DNA of 64,000 nt from Bartonella sp. 220B (GTDB taxonomy: Bacteria; Pseudomonadota; Alphaproteobacteria; Rhizobiales; Rhizobiaceae): the NCBI RefSeq assembly GCF_026930205.1, contig NZ_JANHOI010000001.1, positions 248,001 through 312,000 on the forward strand, given 5' to 3'. Shown here one piece after another: positions 9,603 through 19,255 of this stretch (positions are counted from its first letter, which is position 1; the number at the start of each line of letters is the position of its first letter). The notes beneath the pieces are model-generated. The model was not told where the DNA came from and ran no database searches. It was given only the letters and a program-made list of their open reading frames with translations. A program made the position numbers and the translations under genes.

Positions 9603-11162
9603 ATGATACGTGTTTTTATTTACAGTTTTGTTGTATGTTTGATCGGTTTAGCTTTTGGATGGGTTGCTAATCATAATGGTACTTTTGTTATAACATTTTT
9701 GCATTTTCGGTTTTCTGTCTCATTGTTAACGCTTTTGTGCGCATTTATTTTATTGCTCGGAGTGTTAGCGCTTTCATGGTGGCTTTTATCTGTTCTTTTT
9801 TCTGTACCTAGTGCTCTCTCTCATTATTTTTATCAACGTCGTAAAAAGCGCGGTTATCAAGCTCTTTCACAGGGTATTCTTGCCGTTTTTGCTGGCGATG
9901 GTGTTTTGGCACAACAAATGGAGGCACGTGTTGGAAAATATTTTGCAGATAAACAGGAACCGTTGGTAAAACTCTTACAAGCTCAAATCCTCTCTTTGCA
10001 AAATGACTCTGTTTCTGCCATCAATCTTTATGAGGAGATGAGAAAAGAAGCACCAACACAATTAGCGGGGCTCTATGGTTTGTTTCGTGAAGCTATAAAA
10101 AGCAAAGCCTATGAAGCAGCACAACACTATGCAGAAGAAGCATTGGCTTTATCACCAGCACTTTTGTGGGCAAATCAAGCTGTGCTTGATCGATTGAGTG
10201 TTGAGGGTGAATGGGATAAGGCACTTACTGTTTTTGAACGTGCACAAAAAGTTTTGCCACGTACAATCCGTTTAACTGCGGAACGTCAACATACGCAAGC
10301 TTTGTTGTTGTGTGGAAAAGCGCTTCATTTGTTTGAAACACATCCTGCGCAAGCACGGGCAGCCATTTTGAAAGCACATAAATTGGCACCTGATTTTGTT
10401 CCAATTGTAGTCATTGCTGCTGATATTCTTTATAAACTCAATGAAATGCGTAAAGCTGATAAAATGATTATTGCCACTTGGCAAAAGGAACCTCATCCTG
10501 ATTTGGGAGCGCTTTATCTTGAAAGAGAAGAAGGAGCTGTTGGACGGTTGAAAAGAGCCAAAACACTCGCTTCTTATAATAAAGATACATTTGAAGCAGC
10601 TTTCCTTATTGCCAAAGCTGCTTTGGATGCTGGTGAAACAGCATTGGCAAAGGAACAGGCTGAAAAAGCCCTTCAGTATCATCCGCGGGAAAGTGTTTAT
10701 TTATTGTTGGCAGATATTGAAGAGGCACAAGGAAACAATCAAGGAGCAGTACGTCAATGGCTTTCTTTGGCACTTCGTGCTGAACGCGATCCGGTGTGGA
10801 TGTGTGATGGGGCTGTCTTTCCTTCTTGGTCAGTGGTTTCTCCAATAACTGGTCGTTTGGGCTGTTTTGAATGGAAAGCGCCACCCCGTTTACCTCCTTT
10901 TACATTGGAGGCTACGAATATTGTATCAAAACAAGATAAAAAAGATATTGTGGAAAAAAGTGCTGATGTTGAAGCTAAGATGCTTGAAGAATTACCTCCT
11001 GTAGAGGATGCTCTTTTGCATCATGCACAAGTAAAAAAACAAGATACAGAAAATCAGGATATCAAGATATTCAATAAAACCCACTTAAATGTTGATGATC
11101 CTGGGGTTAAAGCAGAAGAAGAAGGTGCATTTTTGTCAAAAAAGAAATTTCGTTTCTTTTAA
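9603..11162 (+). CDS. hemY: HemY-domain protein with TPR repeats
   Basis: 519-aa protein with two N-terminal membrane helices (about residues 5-25 and 42-65), the HemY_N region and following TPR-like helical repeats (EEMRKEAPTQLAGLYGLFREA; YAEEALALSPALLWANQAVLDRLSVEGEWDKAL). The last 100 residues are hydrophilic and probably unstructured. HemY of this type is not protoporphyrinogen oxidase; it is an inner-membrane protein of uncertain role, often linked to heme synthesis by gene order. It starts 12 bases after the mitofilin gene, so the two probably form an operon. Its survival where hemC and hemD are missing is notable. Confidence 0.9.
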   Translation: MIRVFIYSFVVCLIGLAFGWVANHNGTFVITFLHFRFSVSLLTLLCAFILLLGVLALSWWLLSVLFSVPSALSHYFYQRRKKRGYQALSQGILAVFAGDGVLAQQMEARVGKYFADKQEPLVKLLQAQILSLQNDSVSAINLYEEMRKEAPTQLAGLYGLFREAIKSKAYEAAQHYAEEALALSPALLWANQAVLDRLSVEGEWDKALTVFERAQKVLPRTIRLTAERQHTQALLLCGKALHLFETHPAQARAAILKAHKLAPDFVPIVVIAADILYKLNEMRKADKMIIATWQKEPHPDLGALYLEREEGAVGRLKRAKTLASYNKDTFEAAFLIAKAALDAGETALAKEQAEKALQYHPRESVYLLLADIEEAQGNNQGAVRQWLSLALRAERDPVWMCDGAVFPSWSVVSPITGRLGCFEWKAPPRLPPFTLEATNIVSKQDKKDIVEKSADVEAKMLEELPPVEDALLHHAQVKKQDTENQDIKIFNKTHLNVDDPGVKAEEEGAFLSKKKFRFF

Positions 11163-11257
11163 ATAAAGAAAGGTGTAGTGAATATTGTTCGCTAAAATTA
11201 TTTTCTTATATTTGAAAAATGAAATTTGATTTTGTTGCAGAAGTGATTGGTTAAAAA

Positions 11258-11998
11258 ATGTTTCTACATCAAAGATGTCTTGATAAAAAGCAAAGAAAGT
11301 GCAAACCAAGAATTGCGGTGGTTATGCATCGTCACTCTACATATACTGGTCGTTTGGGAAAATTTTTGCAACAAAGTGGTTTTGTGCTTGATATTTATCG
11401 CCCTCTTTTAGGACAAAAACTCCCCGATACATTGAAGCATTATGCTGGTGTTGTTATTTTAGGGGGACCGATGAGTGTGAATGACAAGGACGCCTATATT
11501 GGTGAAGAAATCGATTGGATTTCCCTATCGCTGAAAGAAAATAAACCTTTTTTGGGTATTTGTCTTGGCGCACAAATGCTAGCGCGGAATCTTGGGGGGC
11601 GTGTTGGTACAAGAAGTGATGGAACTGTTGAAGTTGGTTGGTATCCGCTAGAAGCAACCTCACAAGGAAAGGCATTAATGGATTGGCCAGAAATGGTTTA
11701 TCATTTTCATGATGAAGGTATTTATGATTTACCTAAAGAGGTGGTGCTTTTGGCAACAGGACATACATATCCTACACAAGCATTCCGTTATGGAAAAAAT
11801 GCATGGGGTTTGCAATTTCATGCCGAATTTACGCGTGCTATGATGCGGCGTTTAGTGGCTCGTTCGGCACACAAATTGACCGAAAAAGGTGCTCAGCCTG
11901 CTTCTGCACATTTGAAAGGTCGTTTGATCTATGATCACGCTTTGAGCCAATGGTTTGAAAATGCATTGCAACAGATTTTTTGTGTATCTGTTACATAG
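11258..11998 (+). CDS. Class I glutamine amidotransferase (GMP synthase-like)
   Basis: 246 aa with a complete class I glutamine amidotransferase triad: nucleophile Cys in FLGICLGAQML, His and Glu in LQFHAEFT. GGPMSVND near residue 70 forms the oxyanion region. There is no ATP-pyrophosphatase domain, so this is a stand-alone GATase1 enzyme rather than GuaA. Such proteins in rhizobia are annotated as GMP synthase-like; the amido acceptor is unknown. The first 17 residues are basic and variable, so the start may be later. Confidence 0.88.
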   Translation: MFLHQRCLDKKQRKCKPRIAVVMHRHSTYTGRLGKFLQQSGFVLDIYRPLLGQKLPDTLKHYAGVVILGGPMSVNDKDAYIGEEIDWISLSLKENKPFLGICLGAQMLARNLGGRVGTRSDGTVEVGWYPLEATSQGKALMDWPEMVYHFHDEGIYDLPKEVVLLATGHTYPTQAFRYGKNAWGLQFHAEFTRAMMRRLVARSAHKLTEKGAQPASAHLKGRLIYDHALSQWFENALQQIFCVSVT

Positions 11999-12047
11999 GC
12001 GTAAAAATTAAGAAATTTGTTCATCTAAGATAAGGAAAGTTTTAATT

Positions 12048-13207
12048 TTGTCTATGTTTTCTTACTTGGCATCACTGCGAAAAAGCCTTTCTTTGAGCAC
12101 TTTGCTTGGTGGGCTCTTGTGTCTTATTCTGATACTTATTTATAGTTCACTCTGGTTTTTTTTTCACGTAAAATAGAGGACCATATTTCCAATCTATTCT
12201 CTAGGGCGTCCACTCATGATATGACGCTTGTGTGTGAGCATCTTAGCAAAAATGGTTATCCCTTACGTATTGGTGTTGTTTGTGATCAATTTCAGTTTGC
12301 TTGGCCTTTGCACGGGATTTCCTTATCAACGGAGCGTTTAACGGTTGGTGCACCAATTTATGCCCCTCATTTTGTAGAGTTTAATGTTCATTCCCCTACA
12401 TCAATTGTTTTTGCTGGAAAAGCGCCTATCGCATCACATTGGCGCAATCTGGTGATTGAAACGGAGCCTTATTGGAGGACAGGCAAGATATTTAAGCTTA
12501 TGGTTGAAGGGATTGAAATTTCTACTATCGCTTCATCTCTTGAAGAACAAAAATTTCAAAGAAAATTAGAACCACAAACGAAAAACAAAAAGGCAACACA
12601 AGAAAAGGCTGGAGAACAAGAAGCTTTGAAAGATGTTCCGGATGTGATTTTTCCTCCGTTAGATCAAAAAAATGTACCCCAAAAAATAACAGCAGAATTT
12701 TTGCGACTTGATCTTAAACATGAAAAAAATCATTTATCGGGGCATATTACTTTCGATGATTTTGATGCTTCTCTGTTTTTTGCACCTTATTTTATTGATT
12801 TTCCAAAAATTGATGGCAATTTGAAATGGATTTTCAATGATGTGGGTTATCTGTTTGAAAATGGAAAAGACATTTGGAAAAAGCGCTTATATAGGAAAAA
12901 TGGACTTTTAGAGCACGGTGAATTGATTTTTCATACAGGGGGTGTATTGCGTGTTAGTGGACCTTTTTCCTTCGATAATGAAGGATATTTGACAGCAAAT
13001 TTTGAGCTTGTCTTTGTTCGGCATATGGAGCTTCTTACGACTATGCAACGTTTGTTTCCCGAGCAAGCCAATAATCTGCAGACTTTATTTTTTGTTTTAG
13101 GTGTGATGCCTAAAAATGCAGATGGCAACCCTGTTCTCTCTTTGGTTATTAATCATGGATGGGCAAAATTAGGATTTTTAAAACTAGGACGTCTTGCACC
13201 GCTTTAA
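12048..13207 (+). pseudogene. DUF2125 family protein, frameshifted at a 9-T run
   Basis: The 5' part starts at TTG 12048 or ATG 12054, with AAGGAAAG upstream, and encodes a short basic N-terminus and one membrane helix (STLLGGLLCLILILIYSSLWFF). It then stops at TAG 12174. The main 3' part is open in another frame to 13207 and reads IEDHISNLFSRASTHDMTLVCEHLSKNGYPLRIG, a typical continuation of DUF2125 proteins. The break coincides with nine T residues at 12156-12164; one extra T would join the frames exactly. The gene is therefore a recent pseudogene, a slippage-corrected or phase-variable gene, or a sequencing error. DUF2125 proteins are envelope proteins of unknown role. From an internal ATG at 12221, 328 aa could be made without the signal anchor. 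Confidence 0.8.
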
Positions 13208-13258
13208 ATCTAAGGTGAGTTTTAAAATTATGCCATCAATTCTGCTACTAAGATAAAG
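13207..13258 (-). pseudogene. Decayed copy of the 3' end of the glutamate dehydrogenase gene
   Basis: This 52-base stretch aligns without gaps to 13374-13425, the C-terminal codons and stop of the adjacent NAD-GDH gene, at about three quarters identity by eye (for example TTTTAAA, CTGCT and TAAAG blocks in register). It looks like the end of an old tandem duplication. Confidence 0.5.
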
Positions 13259-13388
13259 TACTTTTAAGTGCTATGTCTCGCAGTGCAGATGGAAAGCTTC
13301 ATTCTTACTTTGGTGATTATCCTTGACTAGGAAAATGATGGCTTTTAAAACTTGATTATCTTGCTCTCTTTTCAATCTGAGGTATATT

Positions 13389-16300
13389 TTAAAGTTGTGC
13401 AATCATACCTGCTGCGAAGGTAAAGCGGGAAATATTGAGATCATTTTCAATAAGAGCACCAATGCGATTTGTTACATTATGAATTTGATCTTCTTTTGTC
13501 TTACTCCAAGCTGCGAAGGAATTCTCTTTCGCGCCATAATTTTTTAGGATTTTCAGAACAATTTTGCGTAAACTTTCAGCAATATTTTCTTTAGCTTGGC
13601 TTAAGGCCATACTATCATAATAATCAAGGACAGGAATTGTGCGACTTGCTTCATTAATGCGATTTATACGAATAATTTGCGCAAGTGAGAAATAGATCTC
13701 TGCTGTTTTAATAAGGTCGCTGTTGCTTTGTTTTGCAATCAAAGAAATGTCACAAATTATGGGAGCTGCATCCAAGAGAGCTAATTGCTTTGCTAAAGTC
13801 TTTGGTGCACCTTCTTCACTATAATGATTTGTTTTTTCTTTAATTTTTTGATTGATATCTTTATCATTGGAATGTGTCAGCAGTTCTTCAAGAACAGTAC
13901 GGGCTTGCTTTATTGTTTTTACAAGTTCTTCTAATGGAATCGAGAGATCCATATTACGCAAGCCCCAATTTGTTGTTTCAAAAAGCATTGACGTAATGGC
14001 TGCGTAAAATTTGTTTTGAACAAGACCTGGTATTTTATTATCAAGTTTATCAATTTGATCAGACAATTGGGGTATTTCAAAGCCATCACACAATGTGATG
14101 AAAACACGAATGATATTTTCAACCTTTTGTTCAGTGGCATCTTGGAGTCGACTCACAAAAGTAGTCCCTCCACGATTCACAATATCGTTGGCAATGAGGG
14201 TGGCAATAATATGACGACGCAATTGGTGGTTAATGATTTCTTTTTCAAAACTTGTCTGAATTTGCGTGGGGAAATAGTGTAATAAGATTTTGTCAAAATA
14301 ACTTTCATCAACAATGGCACTATGGGCGATTTCTTCTTTGAGGGTTAGCTTTGCATATGCCAAAATGACAGCGAGTTCTGGACGTATCAGTCCTTGACCT
14401 TGTGTTATTCTTTGCCGCAAAATTTGTTCATCAGGGAGAATTTCAACTCGGCGATCGAGAAGTTTCTTCTGTTCCAAATCATGCATAAAACGTATTTGAT
14501 AAGGTAAATCTGCAACGCTTTGGCTTTCAGCTAGAGAAAGAGCAAGGGGTTGTAGATAATTGTTGCGTAGGACTAATTGTTCAACTTGGGGAGTCATTTT
14601 TTTTAAGAGTTCATTACGTGCTTCGCGGGTGAGTGTTTTTGTACGAAGCGCTGACGCTAAAACAATTTTGATATTGACTTCAACATCTGAACAATTAACA
14701 CCTGCAGAGTTATCAATAGCGTCTGTATTGCATCGCCCACCATTTAAGACATATTCAATACGACCGCGTTGTGTGACACCAAGATTGGCTCCTTCACCAA
14801 TAACTTTTGCACGAACTTGATCACCCGTAATGCGGAGTGCATCATTTGCACGATCCCCTACTTGTGCATCCGTTTCTGTTGTTGCACGGATGTAAGTACC
14901 AATGCCGCCAAACCATAAAAGATCAACAGGTGCTTTGAGAAGAGCAGAGATAATTTCAAAGGGGGTTCCTGTTTGTTTTTCAAAACCAATCGCTTGCGCG
15001 GCTTCGGGTGAGAGAGTAATGGTTTTCATTGTCCGTGAGAAAATACCACCACCCTTTGATAATTTTGTTTGATCGTAATCCTGCCAACTTGAACGAGGAA
15101 GTTGAAAGAGACGCATACGTTCTGCATAGCTTTCACTTATGTTTGGATTTGGGTCGATAAAGATATCGCGGTGATCAAAGGCAGCAATAAGTTTTGTTTG
15201 TTTGGAAAGAAGCATTCCATTGCCAAAAACATCACCAGACATATCACCAACACCAATACAGGTGAAGGGGGTTGTTTGAATATCGTGATTAAAGGATTCT
15301 CGAAAATGTCTTTTAACGGCTTCCCACGCACCTTTCGCTGTAATCCCAATGGCTTTGTGGTCATAACCTGCTGAACCTCCAGATGCAAAAGCATCATCAA
15401 GCCAAAAGTGATTTGCTTGGCTAATGGTGTTAGCTGTATCAGAAAATGTTGCTGTGCCTTTGTCGGCAGCAACAACAAAATAAGGATCATGATCATCATG
15501 ACAAATGATATTGTGAGGAGCGCTTATTTCGCCGTTAACCAGATTGTCGGTGATAGAAAGCAAAGCTGTGATAAAGTCAATATAAGCTTGTCGTGCAGCT
15601 TCTATTATGACAGCACGATCATTCGTTTGAGGAAGGTGATGAGGATAAAATCCACCTTTTGCTCCAACAGGGACGATGACAGCATTTTTAACTTGTTGGG
15701 CTTTGACTAAGCTCAAAACTTCAGTGCGATAATCGAGTGCACGATCAGACCAACGGATTCCGCCGCGGGCAATAGGACCAAAACGCAAATGAACCCCTTC
15801 AACTTCTGGTCCATAAACAAAAATCTCTCTATAGGGGCGCGGTTCAGGTAAGCCTTCAATTTGGCGAGGATCTAGCTTGGTTGCTAAAATACGTCGTGGA
15901 TCACCATTTTCTAGAGGAGTAAAGGCATTGCTTCGTAAACTCGCATCGATAAGATTACGATAACGACGTAAGATGAGATCATCATCTAAACCGGATACTT
16001 TCTGTAATTTTTCTTCAATGCGTTGTTGAATAATCTGTTGATTCTTTTCTCGCTCTTTTTCTGTATGGCTTTGATGAAATTTCAAATGAAACAAAGCATA
16101 AAGATCTTGTGTAATATCAGGGTAAGCGTTTAAAGTTTGAGCAACGCGGTCTTGGGAATAAGGAATTCCAGCTTGTTGGAGATAACGTCCATAATGGCGC
16201 AAAATGACAATTTCTCGCCAATTAAGCTCAGCTGTCTGAGTTAAAGCATTAAAGGCATCATTATCCGCATTTTGCGACCAAATGGCTTCGAATGTTTCGG

Positions 16301-18077
16301 CATGCTTTTGACTGTTTTTATCAAAATCGATACAAAGTTGGAAAGCGCTTTCCAGTTGCATATCATGAAGATACACAGAGTGTCCGTTGCCATCTGGTAA
16401 TTCAAGCGTTTGTTCAGTAATGACCCGAAAACCCATATTTTCAAGAAGGGGTACACGTTTAGAAAGGGCAAGAGCTTCGTGGCGGTGAAAAAGCCGGAGA
16501 GAAATATTTCGTTTGTCTTTGTTGTGTGCATGATAAAAAGTAACAAAAAGAGGTTTTTTATCATTAAGGCTTAAAATATGTCCCGCGTCTTCAATGGCGT
16601 CTTCAGTTGAAAATAAATCACGATAGCTATTGGGAAATTGGCTCGCCAAACGCGTTTGCTGATCTGTCGCTTTGCGGGTTTGAGCTATGGTTTGAACACT
16701 GTCTTCCCAACTTTGTGCTATGGAACGAACGTTTTTTTCAAGTGTCATGCGTTCGATGACAGGCGCGCTTTCGCTTCCTTTGCGATGGATGATATAATGA
16801 ACACGGATAAGTGTGCTTTCTAAAAAGAGTGGATAGGATTCAAAAAAATCACCTTGGTAGGTTTCGACAAAATATTCGCCAATTTTTTCGCGAATGTTGC
16901 TGCTGTATTGATCACGGGGCACATAGACAAGTATAGAAACAAAGCGTCCAAAAGAATCCGTATGGGCAAGCACCCGTAAACGGGGGCGTTCATCTAATTG
17001 CAGAATAAGTTTGGCATTTTCTGTTAATGTATCAACGTCGGAACGAAACATTTCATCTCTGGGATAGGTTTCTAAAACACTAATGAGTGCTTTTCCAGAA
17101 TAGTCAGTGCGACTGTGTCCAAGGCGTTGAATGATGATTTTGGCTTTTTCTTTTAAGAAAGGGATTTGCAAAATAGAGTGTGTATAAGCTGAGGAGGTGA
17201 ACAATCCTACAATGCGCAATTCTCCACATAGCTTGTCTTCTTTATCAAAGATTTTAAGACCAATATAATCGAGCCAAACAGGGCGGTGAATTCTTGAACG
17301 ACTGTTTGCTTTTGTGACAATAAGCAAATTATCACTTTCCATAAAGGATAAAATTTCTTGGGGAGGTTCTTCTACACGTGCATCACCGATAATACGGATA
17401 GAGGCATCTGTAAGAATACCAAGTTCAACATCGCTGGCTATAAAGGCTTTTGTAGGTTCTTGGTTTTTGATGAAGTGATAAGTGCGCATACCAAGGAAGA
17501 TGAAATTATTGTCCATCAACCAGTGAAGAAACTCTATGGCTTTTTCACCCTCTTGTTTATAATGTTGTGGGAGGTTTGTTTGATAAATATGAATATGCTT
17601 TTCAACCTCTTTAAGCATAGGCTTCCAGTCTTGTACCGCTGCATTAACCTGTTCAAGAACGAGGGTAAGTTCTTCTTTGAGTGTTTGTCTTTGTTGTTCG
17701 TTTAAGAACTCGATATGAATTTGCATCAGGCTGATGCGTTGTCCAGAGGCGCAATCAAGTACGGGATGTGCAATCAAATAAATGTGGTTTTTGTTCTGAT
17801 TAAAGACATTTAAAATAGAATCGAGCAAGAAAGGCTTGTTATCGTTTACAAGGGTAATAACAGTTATAGGTTTATTGTTACGTGTTAAGTTTTGTTCAAA
17901 GCAGATGATCGTTTTTCCTGCTTGATGGCGATTGAAAGCTTCAACAGCAGTGGTGGCGGCTTTTTGAAGTTCTTCGTCTACATAACAGACGATATCTTCT
18001 TTATCGGTATGAGCAAAAAGGATTTGTTCTATTTCATTTTGATTGTTTTTTGTTTCTGCTGCTTTTTGTTGTAACAC
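13389..18077 (-). CDS. gdhB: NAD-specific glutamate dehydrogenase, large 180-kDa type
   Basis: 1562-aa enzyme that oxidatively deaminates glutamate to 2-oxoglutarate with NAD. The long N-terminal region (about 1-650) holds ACT-like regulatory segments (IVCYVDEELQKAAT, ITLVNDNKPFLLDSI). The catalytic part (about 700-1200) includes LRFGPIARGGIRWSDR, KNAVIVPVGAKGGF with the active-site lysines, and the dinucleotide-binding GVGDMSGDVFGNGML. The C-terminal 350 residues are helical. The length fits the L_180 class. Bartonella catabolises amino acids such as glutamate and succinate, and the sdh genes lie 22 kb away. The gene stands alone on its strand. Confidence 0.96.
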   Translation of the reverse strand: MLQQKAAETKNNQNEIEQILFAHTDKEDIVCYVDEELQKAATTAVEAFNRHQAGKTIICFEQNLTRNNKPITVITLVNDNKPFLLDSILNVFNQNKNHIYLIAHPVLDCASGQRISLMQIHIEFLNEQQRQTLKEELTLVLEQVNAAVQDWKPMLKEVEKHIHIYQTNLPQHYKQEGEKAIEFLHWLMDNNFIFLGMRTYHFIKNQEPTKAFIASDVELGILTDASIRIIGDARVEEPPQEILSFMESDNLLIVTKANSRSRIHRPVWLDYIGLKIFDKEDKLCGELRIVGLFTSSAYTHSILQIPFLKEKAKIIIQRLGHSRTDYSGKALISVLETYPRDEMFRSDVDTLTENAKLILQLDERPRLRVLAHTDSFGRFVSILVYVPRDQYSSNIREKIGEYFVETYQGDFFESYPLFLESTLIRVHYIIHRKGSESAPVIERMTLEKNVRSIAQSWEDSVQTIAQTRKATDQQTRLASQFPNSYRDLFSTEDAIEDAGHILSLNDKKPLFVTFYHAHNKDKRNISLRLFHRHEALALSKRVPLLENMGFRVITEQTLELPDGNGHSVYLHDMQLESAFQLCIDFDKNSQKHAETFEAIWSQNADNDAFNALTQTAELNWREIVILRHYGRYLQQAGIPYSQDRVAQTLNAYPDITQDLYALFHLKFHQSHTEKEREKNQQIIQQRIEEKLQKVSGLDDDLILRRYRNLIDASLRSNAFTPLENGDPRRILATKLDPRQIEGLPEPRPYREIFVYGPEVEGVHLRFGPIARGGIRWSDRALDYRTEVLSLVKAQQVKNAVIVPVGAKGGFYPHHLPQTNDRAVIIEAARQAYIDFITALLSITDNLVNGEISAPHNIICHDDHDPYFVVAADKGTATFSDTANTISQANHFWLDDAFASGGSAGYDHKAIGITAKGAWEAVKRHFRESFNHDIQTTPFTCIGVGDMSGDVFGNGMLLSKQTKLIAAFDHRDIFIDPNPNISESYAERMRLFQLPRSSWQDYDQTKLSKGGGIFSRTMKTITLSPEAAQAIGFEKQTGTPFEIISALLKAPVDLLWFGGIGTYIRATTETDAQVGDRANDALRITGDQVRAKVIGEGANLGVTQRGRIEYVLNGGRCNTDAIDNSAGVNCSDVEVNIKIVLASALRTKTLTREARNELLKKMTPQVEQLVLRNNYLQPLALSLAESQSVADLPYQIRFMHDLEQKKLLDRRVEILPDEQILRQRITQGQGLIRPELAVILAYAKLTLKEEIAHSAIVDESYFDKILLHYFPTQIQTSFEKEIINHQLRRHIIATLIANDIVNRGGTTFVSRLQDATEQKVENIIRVFITLCDGFEIPQLSDQIDKLDNKIPGLVQNKFYAAITSMLFETTNWGLRNMDLSIPLEELVKTIKQARTVLEELLTHSNDKDINQKIKEKTNHYSEEGAPKTLAKQLALLDAAPIICDISLIAKQSNSDLIKTAEIYFSLAQIIRINRINEASRTIPVLDYYDSMALSQAKENIAESLRKIVLKILKNYGAKENSFAAWSKTKEDQIHNVTNRIGALIENDLNISRFTFAAGMIAQL

Positions 18078-18342
18078 GATAATCTTCCCTTTTTGCTTTT
18101 AGGGTCTTTTCTTCATGGAAATAGACCATTATATCATCTTTTCCACTGTAACATCTTCTGCCCAAAGAGAATAGTTATTTATTCTGAGAAAGTCTGAAAA
18201 AGGGTAAACTTGTTTCTTCTATTGTACAGTAATAATCTTTTATCTTAAGGGAATAATTATGCATAGATGAAAGGATATTTTTAGTATTTTTCTATGTTAA
18301 GAATTTGTTTTGCACAATAGATATAATGAAAGTAAGTAAAGA

Positions 18343-18987
18343 ATGACGCGTTTACCAGAAAGACTTTTAAGCGGTTACCAAACTTTTATAAAAAATCACT
18401 TTTCATATAAAAGGACGCATTATCAACAATTGGCGCTTGAAGGGCAGAAACCTGAAGTTTTGGTCATTGCGTGTTGTGATTCGCGGGCAGTACCAGAAAC
18501 GATTTTTGATGCCAAACCTGGTGAAATTTTTACACTGCGCAATGTAGCAAATTTGGTCCCCCCTTTTTCTCCTGATAACCAATATCATGCAACATCTGCA
18601 GCTCTTGAATATGCTGTAAAATTGCTTGAAGTTAAGCATATTGTTGTTTTTGGTCATGCTCATTGTGGAGGGGTGAGTACTGCTCTTAAAGAGACGTACA
18701 AGTCTTTATCATCAAAAGACTTTATTGGTCAGTGGATCGATCTTTTGGCACCAGCTGCACAAACGGTTGTAAGTAATAAATCTCTAACTATGTTAGAACA
18801 GCAGATCGCATTAGAGCAGCTTTCTATTCATCATTCGTTAAAAAATTTAGAGACATTTCCGTGGATAAAGACGCGCAAAGATCAGGGTGTTTTGACATTA
18901 CACGGGGTTTGGTTCGATATTTCAAGCGGTGAATTGTGGAGTATAGAACAAGAAACAGGTTGTTTTGTGCGTGTTGAGGTTGGGTAA
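18343..18987 (+). CDS. Beta-class carbonic anhydrase
   Basis: 214-aa enzyme that interconverts CO2 and bicarbonate. All zinc ligands and the catalytic dyad are present: Cys44, Asp46 and Arg48 in ACCDSRAVPE, and His105 and Cys108 in VFGHAHCGG. RNVANLVPPF and SAALEYAVKLLEVKHIVVFGH are typical of the beta class. It probably helps growth under varying CO2 in host blood. It is monocistronic by spacing. Confidence 0.96.
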   Translation: MTRLPERLLSGYQTFIKNHFSYKRTHYQQLALEGQKPEVLVIACCDSRAVPETIFDAKPGEIFTLRNVANLVPPFSPDNQYHATSAALEYAVKLLEVKHIVVFGHAHCGGVSTALKETYKSLSSKDFIGQWIDLLAPAAQTVVSNKSLTMLEQQIALEQLSIHHSLKNLETFPWIKTRKDQGVLTLHGVWFDISSGELWSIEQETGCFVRVEVG

Positions 18988-19080
18988 TTTTGAAGTGTAA
19001 CATTCTCTTTCTTTCATAAAATAACTTTAAAAGTGAAGCTATTATATGATAAATCTTGACAAAGGTAGGGTTTTATTGTT

Positions 19081-19203
19081 TGAAAGAACAAGCTTTCAGT
19101 GACCAAATTAATTTTGGAGCAACCGACTGAGACCCCAATTCTGAGGGTATAAAGAGATCTCAGAGGTCAACATCCGACGGCGCGGTGCGTTCTCGGATGT
19201 CAT
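19081..19203 (+). promoter_or_regulatory. Hairpin-rich leader upstream of ffh
   Basis: Four possible hairpins lie in about 120 bases before ffh. TGAAAG/CTTTCA spans 19081-19098. CCAAA/TTTGG spans 19103-19117. CTGAGA (19127-19132) pairs with TCTCAG (19158-19163) around an inner CCC/GGG. A perfect 8-bp stem ACATCCGA/TCGGATGT (19170-19200) has a GC-rich loop. The local GC content is higher than the surroundings. The last hairpin ends 55 bases before the ffh ATG. It could be an attenuator, a structured RNA or a small RNA gene; it matches no RNA family I can name and lacks the 4.5S RNA core motif. Confidence 0.45.
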
Positions 19204-19255
19204 TTTGGTTCGTTTGTTATGCAGTCCTGTTTGTTATGCAGCAATGAGGTAGAGA

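Noticed and set aside
10272-10682. 136-aa minus-strand frame in hemY
   Set aside because: Antisense shadow of a well-supported gene.
19081-19203. 4.5S RNA gene next to ffh
   Set aside because: The conserved SRP RNA core motif is absent; only unspecific hairpins are seen.
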